Shown here: one piece after another, positions 23,541-33,929 of the stretch
How positions within the stretch are numbered: the first letter of the stretch is position 1
How the letters are laid out: the number at the start of each line of letters is the position of its first letter
Assembly: GCF_025698545.1 (NCBI RefSeq)
Contig: NC_068570.1
Span: 1,054,001-1,118,000 of the forward strand
DNA from: Gossypium raimondii
Taxonomy: Eukaryota > Streptophyta > Magnoliopsida > Malvales > Malvaceae
DNA length: 64,000 bases
Direction of reading: 5' to 3'
Position numbers and translations under genes: made by a program
The notes under the pieces: generated by a model
Databases searched by the model: none
The model's input: only the letters and a program-made list of their open reading frames with translations
What the model was told of the DNA's origin: nothing

Positions 23541-26500
23541 TCAATGCGAAAGTTTTCGAGAATGCCGCCTCGTAGATTCGGGTTGTGTTTGAGTTTTCAA
23601 TCCACGTAAATGGCCGCTTCGATTGCCGATCGAGTTCAGGTCTAAACTCAAAGGAACGTTGGTATCTCCTCCTTCAAGAATTCTAAGTATCTAATAAATT
23701 TGCAAATGACAAACAAAGATTATGAAAAAGGATTACGAAATGAATTAGAAACTTGCAGGACAAGGTATGTACCTTTGACATCGGGGGTCGAGATTCCGGA
23801 TCATGACTTAGGCACAAGAAAGCGGCTCGAGCCATGGCTTGGAGTTGATGAGTATAGTCCCGGACTCTGCCGGAGGCTAAACATGGATCAAGCAATTGAT
23901 AAATATTTGTCATGATTTGATTCAAGTCTAATGCAGCTAGAGGATGGAACCAGTCCGATAAGAAATTCCGGCCCTTGTAATATTGTAAGTCACTGATTCT
24001 TTGACCTGTTAGTAACTCTAATAACACTACTCCGAATGCGTAAACATCGACCTTTTGCGTAATCCTTCTGCCATCTGAATATTCAGGGGCAAGGTACCTG
24101 GATTTAGTCATTGTTTGAGGTCCCTTTAGAATGATAGAAATGTTCACAAGTTGAGTAAATATTAGAGAACGAATACAGAAAGTACCCTGAAGTTCCAACG
24201 GTTCGTTCTTCGTTTCCAACTGTCCATTGATCGGAATGCCATCTAGCGAGGCCGAAATCAGTAACCTGAGGCTCAAAATCGTGAGTCTATCGTAATGAAT
24301 ACGCATAGAATCTAACACTTTCAGGAATGTCCAAAAATAAATTGAAAGTACCTGAGGCTCGAAATCGTGAGTTAGGAGAATGTTTTTAGGCCGCATATCT
24401 CTATGTACTATACAACCAACTCTACAATCTTCGTGTAGGTATCGTAAGCCTCGTGCTGCTCCAATTGCTATTCGCAATCTTGATTGCCAATCTAACGAGG
24501 CTCTGTTGCTTCCTGTCAACCAGATATGTAAACCGTAAGAGAGAAATACAAAACATGATCTCGAGAGAAATAGAAACGAGAAAAAAGGATACCGTGTAAA
24601 TGGAAATCTAAGGATCCATTGCAGATGTACTCATAAACCAAGACTCTCTTGTTACCATCGATACAGAACCCAATTAGCAACACGACATTCCTATGTTGCG
24701 CGCAGCTCAAAACCTGTACCTCCCTACAGAAATCGATATCTGCTTGACAACCAACAAATTTTAACAACTTCACCGCTACAACTTGACCGTCTCGTAAAAT
24801 CCCTCTATAAACAACACCGAAACCACCTTCTGCCAAGAAATTCACTTCTGCAAATCCATCAGTAGCTTCCTCTAGCTCCTCGTAAGAAAACCGTCTTGGC
24901 GGTTTGCCAAAGACTGGTGCTTTGTGTTGACAAAACGAGCATAACGGTGGAGGTACCGAGGATGCTCGACCTAATGCAACCGCATCTCTAATGTCTGAGT
25001 TAACCATGTAGTCTGTATTGACAAGTCTACCTTCCTTTGCATCTTGATCATATTGAGCAAACTTGTCGAGCAAGGTTCTCGAACTAGGAGGGATGACTAT
25101 ATTTCGACCACTTCGGGTTTTGCGAGGCTTTTCGTCATTGTGATTTTGGGGTATCCAAAATATACTCTTGTCATTATTTTTCACAGAAGACGTCGAGTTT
25201 GCTGATAGATTTATAAGCTTTTCTCCAACTGAATCAAGAACAGTAAGTTGGTTACCCAACTCGTTCTTATCATCCACGAAAAGAGGGTTTTCTTGATAGA
25301 CAAGGAAAAGTGATGTTGCTGAATCGGAACTCGGTAACAATCTCTCTTGGCTTGTTCTTGAATAGGAAGTACTCGGTTCTTCAGGGCTAGTAACTGGAGT
25401 AGAATGCTTCATCCTATGTCCTAGGTGATCTCCAACATCCATAACTGGTGAAGAAGCAGCCGAGTAATAAGGAGTTCGAGGTTCATTCGCGCATTGCAAA
25501 TTAAGCCGAAGAACTTTTGCTTGAGAACCTTTCATTACTACAATGTTGCAATGAAGTTCGTCCATGCAATGTTTCAGCTCTTGCTTTAGTTTTCTGATTC
25601 AAAACACAATGACAACAAGTTCAAGATACTGAGTTTCAGCCAGGGAAAATCGATTCCGACATATTACAGACCACAAAGCATTCAACCAGATCATATTCCC
25701 ATTTGTTTTTCCTTTGAATTGGTTAACAATGGTAGCATAGAGTAACATTCTATATATGAATAACATCAAAAGTAGCATTATAACAGACATAATCAGTAAT
25801 ATAGGAGCATATTCTATAATAAACTAGTATAAAGCATGGATATGCAAAGGGGATAAACCACAATTATGACCAAACCAATTAAACTAATAGCTTAGAAACA
25901 AGAAATAATACTTTTTTTTTGTTTTGTATGGTTAAATTACTTGTCCAGTATGACCCAATTGGCACCATTGTTGTTTGCTTCAGCCACCACTGAACTGCCA
26001 GTTGTACAAGACACCACTTTAATCCTCACAGTAACCTGCAATTAAAAGAACTCATTATTTGTTTGGCATTTAGTCCCTATAAATAAATGAATCATTGCAG
26101 AATTCAGCTACCATTCATGAACATAAAAAGAGGGATGAAACAAGCAAAGAATTTTAAAGGACCCCACTTCATGTTCATGGGGGAGTTTATTAAAACTAAC
26201 TTTAATAATGTTGATTGGCAATAATGGTCATCATGCACATGGCAATGCCATTCAAATTCAACCACCCCCTAAAGTCTAAATAAGCCCTCTAATCATTAAT
26301 ATATTTTTGTTTCCATTTGACAGTAAAGCTTAAACTTTAAGTCCTGTTAGGTTTCCATGAATCTTCTAAAGATTCTTTGCATGTTACTTTGGGAAAAGTT
26401 GGGTAAAAGTATCATAAGAGATAAATTGTTTATATGAAAAATGAATAAATTAGTCTATATAGATTTAATCAAATAGTAAATTGAACTTTTTTATTAAAAA

Positions 26501-27247
26501 TTCTATTTATTTTTACGGTTAAAAACTGATATGATTGATGGAATAATCAGACAGTTACATGTAGCGTGCCACATGAGAAGGGACGATTTTAAAATTTCTT
26601 TTAGCTGGGGCAGGAATTGAATTATAAATTTTTGAAAAGTCAAAATATAATTTTATCATTTAGTAATTTATGATTTCATCAATTTTAAATGGACTAAACA
26701 GATGAATGGTTGGCTATTTGATCTAATAGACATAGATTAATTTACCCAATTTTTTAAATAGAGGGAGCAAAATGCAATTACTTTTGCCTGAAAAGATCTT
26801 AGAAACAAATAGACCAAAGACCTCCATTAAAGCTAAACTCAACTGAGAAATTAGATAACTTTAATTACCTCAATTTGATTATGAAACTGAAGTACCATCT
26901 GAGAACATGATTCAGAGATCTGACAAATTTTTTCCGGCAACTCCTCCTTCATATTGCTACCACAATCACCGGTCAATATCGGGAAATTCCAAAATCTTTT
27001 ACCTTTTCAATACAAATTCAACAAAAAATCATGACTTGAACAACCCCATACAAGAAAATTAAGCAAAAAATTTACCTTTTTTTTCACTAGGGAAGATAGC
27101 AAGCAAGGTAACACAATCACCAGGACGAACAACATGAGTGAGTGCCCAAGCTAAAGCAGTTTTAGAGATGACCCTTTCTGCTTTAACAGCAACCACTACT
27201 TTTTCTAACCTGATAGTGGTGGAGCGTTGCCTAAGGCTCAACTCCAT
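23541..27247 (-). CDS. USP-like domain + protein kinase (SELMODRAFT_444075-like), 8 exons
   Basis: Gene model on the minus strand, exons in order: 27076-27247, 26869-27002, 25941-26035, 24593-25593, 24352-24512, 24186-24265, 23773-24097, 23541-23690. All junctions are GT/AG and phases agree, giving 2118 nt and 705 aa. Residues about 12-160 form a universal-stress-protein-like fold (start KVVVAVKAERVISKTALAWAL, end CNIVVMKGSQAKVLRLNL). A Ser-rich linker follows, then a kinase domain from about 369 (FSYEELEEATDGF). Catalytic motifs are present: glycine loop EGGFGVV at 389, VAVK Lys at about 409, HRD at 504-506, DFG at 524-526, APEY. Close relatives are called 'inactive protein kinase SELMODRAFT_444075-like', but the key catalytic residues are all here, so activity cannot be excluded. 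No membrane segment: a cytoplasmic receptor-like kinase. A MITE sits in intron 2. Confidence 0.88.
24266..24351 (-). other. kinase-gene intron 5, ending in a copy of the exon 5 3' end
   Basis: The 86-bp intron begins directly after the exon 5 end 'actcacgatttcgagcctca' + G and finishes with 'actcacgattttgagcctca' + G. So about 21 of 22 bases around both splice sites are a direct repeat that includes AG|GT. Both junctions are needed to keep the reading frame into VTDFGLARW. Confidence 0.85.
26395..26792. mobile_element. MITE, family M1, copy 4, inside kinase intron 2
   Basis: The left end 'gggtaaaagtatcataagag' and right end 'gagggagcaaaatgcaatta' match the M1 termini. The middle 'tggaataatcagacagttac' and 'tagcgtgccacatgag' also match. 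A different repeat (about 26585-26700, 'caggaattgaattataaatt') appears inserted in it. Confidence 0.6.
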
Positions 27248-27511
27248 GAAAAAAAAAAATTAAGGACTAAAGCCAAATTCTAGCTCTGGGGGTGGGCAAG
27301 AAAACAGAGAAAGTAAAGGGGGTGTTTTGAGATTTTTGGGTGTATGTGATCAAGTGCTGTGATGGGGTTGGTTTTTCATAAAGAAAGGTAAGACAGGGAG
27401 GGACAGGTTTGGTTTTCGTTGACTGTTTATGAGCTTGCATGTTGGGGTCCCATAGACAAAGATTGAAACTTTTTAACACTGTGATCATGTCGTTATCGAC
27501 CCCCAAAAGAA

Positions 27512-28134
27512 CATGGGTAAATTGTACCATTAGTCTCTAAATTATAGGTAAGTTTTCATTTTGTTCATTTAATTAAAATAAGTTACAATTTGGTCACTAA
27601 AGTTTTTTATATTATTTTTTTGTCAGCCGGATTGTTAATTTGTATTTTTTAGTTGGTATAATAATAATTTTAGATCTCAATTTTATTTTTCTGTCCATTT
27701 GACTTTGATTATACATAAAATGATAAAAAAACTCAACATTATTTAAAAATAGGAAATATAATGAAAAACTATGTCAAGAAATAAAAGAGGTAAAAACATA
27801 GAAATGTAATTTTGCTTAATGTTTTTACTTTTTTTCCTTTTAAAAAAATGGGTATTGGGTATATATATTTATACAAATAATATAGTGAGAAAATTTGAAA
27901 GGTTTAAAATAATTTTCCTTATTTTATTTTATTTTAATTTTAATTTTTATCATTTTATATTTAATCAGGTTAAATTGACAAAAAAACATAAAAATTAAAG
28001 ACTAAAATTATTATTATATCAACTAAAAAGTGCTTCAATTTTGAAAACTGTAGTGATCAAATTCTAATTTTTAGTTAAGTAATCAAAATGTGAATTGATC
28101 CATAATTTAGTGATTAGTGATGAAATTTACCCAA
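27512..28134. mobile_element. foldback MITE, family M2, copy 2
   Basis: The left arm starts 'gggtaaattgtaccattagt' and the right arm ends 'agtgatgaaatttaccc'. Paired inner blocks are 'aattataggtaagttttcat' and 'aatgtgaattgatccataat'. It matches 17086-17655 and lies about 265 bp upstream of the kinase start codon, so it may overlap that promoter. Confidence 0.75.
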
Positions 28135-28292
28135 AAACCAAATACATAAACAAAAATTGTTCTTAACTTCAAAGTTAAGTTTTTTCTTCTACAGAAATTG
28201 TTAATTAATCTATTTTTAATTAGGATCACGTTAACCAATATGGTTGCTTTGTAGACCAAGTATTATTATTCTTGCATGTAAAAATAATTTTC

Positions 28293-28431
28293 GATTGAGT
28301 TTTAGTTCAATTAGTATAGGTATTATTGTCAATGTAGGAAGACGTGAATTTAAGTGCGCTGAAGCACATTATCTTCCTGTTTATGAGTTAGGAAAGACCT
28401 ATAGATAATTCTAAATGTTATGTCAAAAAAA
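28293..28431 (+). repeat. tRNA-derived SINE, near full length
   Basis: Starts 'gattgagttttagttcaatt' (A-box region), then 'ttattgtcaatgtaggaaga', 'gtgcgctgaagcacattatc', 'tattctaaatgttatgtc' relatives, and ends in AAAAAA. One of the two most complete copies in the window. Confidence 0.7.
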
Positions 28432-28869
28432 TCAGATAAAATAAAAACTTATAAAAAATTATTAAAAAGACAATTGTTAATTTCTAGCTTTAGCTCGGGG
28501 ATAAGAAAACAAAACATTGAAACGCACCTTTCAATGATTTGGGTGAAAAAGACCAATGATGCAGAGAGGGTTTTTCTCTACAAATTCAGTCTAAGGGTGG
28601 ATAGGGTCGGGTTTAGATTTCATCAGTTTTGGATTGGATAAATCTTTAATTTTTAAAACATTATTTCGTATTCTGATCATGTTGAGTTATTTTGGGTATG
28701 AATTATTCAAGTTTTAGGTATTAAATCATGTTAAGTTTCGTCATTCAAGTTAAATGTTCGAATTTAGATCATTTTGGATTACTTGTTGGATTCATTTTAG
28801 ATATGTATTATTTTGGGTTTAAATCGTCTCTTGATTAAGTTAGACGAATTATTGTCAAAATTAAGTTTA

Positions 28870-29560
28870 GTTTATATTGGTGCAAAGATTACGATATATC
28901 ATGATATGTGGGAATTGATGTTGGCATATTTTATTGTCAAATTCAATTGATTTGCGAGTACTTTTCATTTTTAAGTGATTTGTTTTTACTTTCGGTAAGA
29001 AAAGTGAGTGGAGAAGAGTTTATATTAATTGTACTTAGGTGAAACTATAATTATTTGGGGAATTAATATGAGCTTAGAGTGCACAATTCAATCCATTTGT
29101 GAGCAATATTTTATCTATTTGTATTTTTTTCACCTTTGTTTTTACAAAGGAAACATGGGAGAAGACAAGGAGCAAGTAAGGGCTTAAGCCCATGGTAAAA
29201 TTATATTGTAGCTCTTTCAAAAATTTAAAAATTATAAGTTAGTATAATGGTAAATTTACACTTTGGCTCTTAAAAGATTTATGATTCATCACTAGCCTCT
29301 TAAAGTAATTTTTTAGCTTTGTCCCTGGTAAGAAAGGCGAAGAACGGAGAATTCATACTAAGTGTACTCATGTGAGATTGCAATTATCCAAAGGTTAAGA
29401 TATATTCAGCTTAAATCACTGCTGGTATTGTATAGTGAAATTTTCTCTAGGTAAGGCCTTGTAGACGTAGTTTTAAGCCCAATTTACACTTTTTGTGCGT
29501 AATCTTTTATTCTTTTTGTATTTGTTTATCGATGTATCATTCAGTGTACCCACATAATTT
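28870..29560 (+). mobile_element. degraded Copia-type LTR relic
   Basis: Shares 'gcaattatccaaaggttaag', 'ggtaaggccttgtagacgta' and 'tgtatttgtttatcgatgta' with 13800-14090 and 16220-16450. 29165-29330 is an inserted copy of the 'aattataagttagtataatg' repeat. No internal coding region is attached. Confidence 0.5.
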
Positions 29561-29575
29561 ATAATATCTCACTAC

Positions 29576-30143
29576 TAAACCTGTCCATGGGTCGAGTCTG
29601 GCATAAAAAATAGGCCTAAAATTTTGCCCAAACCCAACCTGGATAAAAATACTAAAACCTAAGCTTGACCTGCTTGAATTAAATTTTTTACATTATTTTT
29701 CATATAAAAATATTTAAAAATATAATAAATAAAAAATACTAAAATGTTAAAGTAAATGTTTCCCAACAAATTGAAAATAAATTAAAAAATATTTATACTT
29801 AAATAACACTAAAATAGGTTTAACTTAACAAGCAAATGCCTTTAAAATAATAATAAAATAAAAGTTATACAATATTCAAATAATAACAATAAAATAGTAG
29901 TAACATAACAATGAAATGATAGTAAAACAGTGAGAAAACAACAAAAAAAATAGCAAAAAAACAAAAAGAAAATATCAAATTTCTTTTGTCTTTTTGCTAA
30001 TTCAAGCCGGACCCAAGCCAAAAAGCGTTAACCAAGGCCCAACCCATTTTTTCTACACAGGTTTTATTTTTTTTCCAAACCTATTTTTTAAACTTATATT
30101 TTTATCTAAACCCTCTCATTTTTCGAGTCCATGAACAAATCTA
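29576..30143. mobile_element. hAT-type MITE, 568 bp
   Basis: The ends 'taaacctgtccatgggtcg' and 'cgagtccatgaacaaatcta' are inverted. The flanks are 'ctcactac' and 'cttactac', an 8-bp target duplication with one mismatch, as expected for hAT-mobilised elements. Subterminal GGCCCAACCC-like blocks and an AT-rich, non-coding middle resemble the element at 40054. Confidence 0.65.
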
Positions 30144-30229
30144 CTTACTACTAATTTCAAAATTTCAATTTGTATTCAAATTAATTCAATCAAAACAACT
30201 ACTAGGGGTCAAAAAGGAGTAAAAACAAA

Positions 30230-30667
30230 TGAAAATGACAAGAAATACCTGTCTGATCAATTTAAGAAAGCTTAAAGTTTTCCCCTGATTGTAGGGTGAC
30301 CAATTGACCATCATCCATGGATAAAGCCATCTTGAGCCTTAAGGGACAAAATCTTTAGATCCACTCAATGAAGCTACATCAAGATTGATGCATGGGCATG
30401 ATTTCAAGGCTGAGATCTCGAGGAGATGATGACCTATTATGTAAGAACAACCAGTGAAGTGTAAGAAGAGGTGACAGTAGAAGTCACCCATGTGATGATA
30501 GTAAATGAAAATGGGGGGTTTTAATGCGATCCCATTTTGAAAGACCACGATTTTGATGATGATGATGATGATATGTAAGGAAGTTGGGTAATGGTCCATT
30601 AGGACCATTTTAGGTTGATGTTACATCAAGTACTCACCATGGTTTCACGAATGAGTCACCCTTATTT
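30230..30667. other. unassigned block with a (gat)n microsatellite
   Basis: Less AT-rich than its surroundings. It contains a GAT repeat near 30554-30573 and an 89-codon open frame on the minus strand (30339-30608) with no recognisable motif apart from a short hydrophobic stretch. It may be transcribed, but I see no convincing gene. Confidence 0.4.
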
Positions 30668-32030
30668 GGGTGCTGTTTTCAAATTGCCTTTGTAATTGAA
30701 GATTTTCTAGGAAAATTTTATGATGTTTGGATTCTCAAGGGTTTGGGGTTGTTGCTTGTTTCACTTATATTACTAAAATGGGTAACTTTTAAATTCAATT
30801 TTGGAAGGTTTTAAAGAATATTTGATTAGTAGAAAAGAAGGATAAACAAAGAAAGTGAGAATATAAAAATAAAATCGGATTTTAATATAACATTTATTAT
30901 TTAATTTTAGTTTCAATGTTTAATTTGGTATAAGAGTTTTTTTTATTTAAATTTGGTGCTTGAGTTTAGTTTTGATGTTCAATTTGATACTCATACTAAA
31001 TGATATCATATGGCTCAATAAATATTAAACACGCATACTCTAGTAAAAAAATATAAGTACTAAATTAAAAAAATTAGGTACCAAATTATATATTAAAACG
31101 AATTTAAATATAGGACAAAAACCCTTAAATATCAAATTAAAAAAATTAAGTATCAAAATAAACATTAAAATAATTGCATATATTATTTAATAATCATAAT
31201 TTCACTGTTCAAATGACATGAGAAATTTTAGCTAAAAAATAGTATGCAAATTAATGGTGTATAGCCCAATAGGTTTAAACTTATTGGTTGATGGGCCTTC
31301 TGATTTGGGGTCCACGAAATATAAAGGGCTCATTTCTTTTTTTCAGGCTGAAGTGGGAATAAGATTACAATCGAATCGACTCAAGTTCAAATAGTGAGAA
31401 ACTCGAGTTTAACTCAAAATTTGTTATTTAAAATTCGGTTTAAGCTTGACTGAATGCTTCAATTTAAAATAAAATTGAACTATTTGAGTTCATTTCAAAA
31501 TAATAAATTATAAATGTATTTAATAAAAAATTGATTAAACTTAACTATTCAAATTGAGTATTAAGATATTTAAATTATTTTTCTTCCATAACTCAAGCTA
31601 TAAGATCAATTAAAAATAATTAAATTAAATTTGATTTTTTTCAAATCAAATTAGAATAATTTAAGAATATAAATGTTTGATTTACACATATGGGGCAAAT
31701 ATTATAAAAAAAACTCATAAATGTTAATATAATGTTCAAAATTATCAAAAGGAACGCCACTTTCGAAGTTATAAAGTTAAACACAATAAAGTTATATTGT
31801 AGGTTGAAATACGTTGAAGTACATTATGATCCTCCTATTTATGGATTAATGAGGACTATGTATAATTTTAGGCATTATCTGAAAAAAAAGTATATGATCG
31901 AACTTATAATAAAATTATTCAAAAAGATTTATTAGCATTTAGCAAATTAAAAATTTAAAATTTTTCATTGCCGAATACATTTTTTTATACAACAATGATT
32001 AGATTGTCATCCACAAAACACGCCTGCATT
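30668..32030 (+). repeat. direct duplication, copy 1 (with SINE insertion)
   Basis: It aligns with 33930-35870 over its length: both start 'ttttcaaattg' + 'attttctaggaaaatt', share 'ggataaacaaagaaagtgag', 'tagcccaataggtttaaac', and end with 'ggcatttagcaaattaaaaa'-type sequence. Copy 1 lacks the 574-bp MITE found in copy 2 but has a SINE (31780-31890) that copy 2 lacks. Confidence 0.75.
31780..31890 (+). repeat. tRNA-derived SINE within the duplication
   Basis: Contains 'tgaaatacgttgaagtacat', 'atgatcctcctatttatgga' and 'ttttaggcattatctgaaaaa'. The matching position of the second duplicate (about 35750) reads straight through without it, so this is an insertion present in one copy only. Confidence 0.65.
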
Positions 32031-33515
32031 TATTTTAATTTAATGTAGTTTATTATTACCTTTTTGCATACCAATAAAATAAGCCTTGGAAGAATGTGAA
32101 AATGTCGTACCAGCCTTCAATAAAATAAGAGAATGTATGTAGGGCTATGTTCTTAATTAGCATACTGGAAACTGATTCTTAGATTTCAGTTTTGTTTATT
32201 TTTCCCTCTTCTATTTTGCTCAGAAATTCACTTTTTTTTTCTTGAATTCAGTAAGAGTACTGTAATAAATAAATAGATAAATCCTAAAATAGTTATAAGA
32301 TAATCCTTAATCAGTGATTAAAGGCACCGCTTACATGTCTGTTTCCTGGTAACCTTGTTGAATGGCATCCACTCTATTTTTGTTGAGTTATGAATAGGTG
32401 TTGATTTTGTGGGTCAAAACATGGAAATATGGACCACGAGCTGTCTGGTTGTCTTATGGCCATGTGAAGATGATTCGTAAATTGGGTGTCGGAAGCCTAA
32501 AATATTGTTTAATGCAACATTTTGATACTAGTTTTATTATGTTAAGGCAGAATTACATTGTAGAGAATAAGTATGAACCGTCATAGGCCTTTTGAATAGA
32601 CTATGGCGTCTTAGTTATAATCAGAGTGGAGGAATGGTGTATTTTATTCCGGAACTTTTATTACTTTGGGTCCATGGTCAATGTTGTTTTACGACAGTAT
32701 GTTTGGGGTTGAGAGTTTAGCTCATCAAAAAGGAGAGACTTGCTAGAGAGACCCAAATCTCTTCATGGTTTTTTTTATAGAAATTCTACTTATTCTAGAA
32801 ACCAATAAAACTACTGAAATAAAAGCACAAGACATTAACTAAGGAAAGAAATAAAATCACTAGAGAATCAAAATTAGCAGCCTTTCCTAACATAGATGCA
32901 CCCCATAGCATGTTGCTTGATTTTCCTTTACATGTTAACCTCTTCTTTTTTTATTTTGTATATCGGAATGAATCATGCCTGCTTATATATTTTGGTTTTG
33001 TTTTGTCATTTTACTCTACATTTTTATTGAAGCTGGATTAAGCTTAAATATGTCAATATTTTATTTTTGGACGGCAGTCCTGTCACTCTTTTTCTGATTT
33101 GAGCAAGTTCATTCCTTGATAGCTTGCACCACTTCTGAAGCCTCTTAATTATCTTTCTGAAATTTCTTTCGCCTTTCTTTTGAAATATACTGCTTAATTA
33201 TTCCTTTGGTGAAAATCTTTTAACCTAGAAACTACCTTTGAGACACGGATTCAATTGAGATACATTATCTGAAACTCCTTGTAGCTATCATTTTCCTCCC
33301 CTCAGTATATGTATACTTCTTTCCTTAAATTCTTGTTGCCTCTGTGCCTTCTTCAGAATTACCTTGCAAGCCTGTTTAAATAGATTCATATGATGCCAAA
33401 GCCTAAGGCACTTGTTGGAGTAGTTACTGAGGTGCTTTTTTATGCTATTTGTGAAGAACATTTAGTTTTTTTTTTCTTGAGATAAAGACTTACACATCAT
33501 ACTCTATGGCAACAG
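32031..33515. other. probable intronic DNA of a captured gene fragment; no open gene
   Basis: Base composition becomes intron-like (T-rich, e.g. 33000-33480) upstream of the isolated RRM exon at 33516. No further exon could be recognised. Weak coding-like frames at 32398-32586 have no motif. Confidence 0.4.
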
Positions 33516-33632
33516 GTTCGTATTATGAAAGGCAAAGATTCAACTGAAAACAAGGGATTTGCATTTGTGACCTTTAGAAGTGTAGAATTGGCCTCTAAAG
33601 CCATTGATGAGCTAAATAATGCGGATTTTAAG
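33516..33632 (+). pseudogene. isolated RRM exon of a LIF2/hnRNP Q-like gene
   Basis: 117 bases with an AG acceptor before and a GT donor after, in one open frame of 39 codons. It starts VRIMKGKDSTENKGFAFVTF and ends ELNNADFK. KGFAFVTF is the RNP1 motif of an RNA-recognition domain. The exon limits and sequence match the first RRM of plant LIF2/hnRNP Q-like proteins. No neighbouring exons are recognisable, so this is a genomic fragment with its flanking intron DNA, not a processed copy. A functional gene here is very unlikely. Confidence 0.75.
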
Positions 33633-33799
33633 GTAACAAGTCTTCTTCTACATTATGTATATGTTAACATTGTCCAAACTAAAAGTGCTGCATTGCCCTC
33701 TTAACCTGAAAGGAACTTACAGATTATTAGCTGTAATTTCGGTGATTATGTGAAGATCATTCGATGTGAGGCTTTTGTTTTACCTTAAATAAAAAACAT

Positions 33800-33925
33800 G
33801 GGCGTAGACAATAGGGCAAGTGGTGACCTTAGCCCCCAATGGCAAAATTACCCTGTAATTCTTTCAAAATTTCAAATATTACAAATTAGTATAATGATAA
33901 ATTTATAATTTGATCTTTAATTGAA
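33800..33925. repeat. short dispersed repeat
   Basis: 'ttagcccccaatggcaaaatt' followed by 'aaattagtataatgataaat' matches a repeat at 29165-29330 and related ones at 22487 and 26585. Confidence 0.5.
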
Positions 33926-33929
33926 TGTT

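Noticed and set aside
24266..24515. Retained-intron reading giving a frame with STSLDGIPINGQLETK-type residues
   Set aside because: It destroys the DFG segment; splicing at the GT/AG sites restores VTDFGLARWHSD in phase.
28293..28431. Possible functional tRNA gene from A/B box matches
   Set aside because: No cloverleaf or acceptor stem can be formed, and the unit is repeated with an A-rich tail, so it is a SINE.
30339..30608. 89-codon minus-strand frame as a gene
   Set aside because: No motif, no convincing promoter; part of it is a GAT microsatellite.
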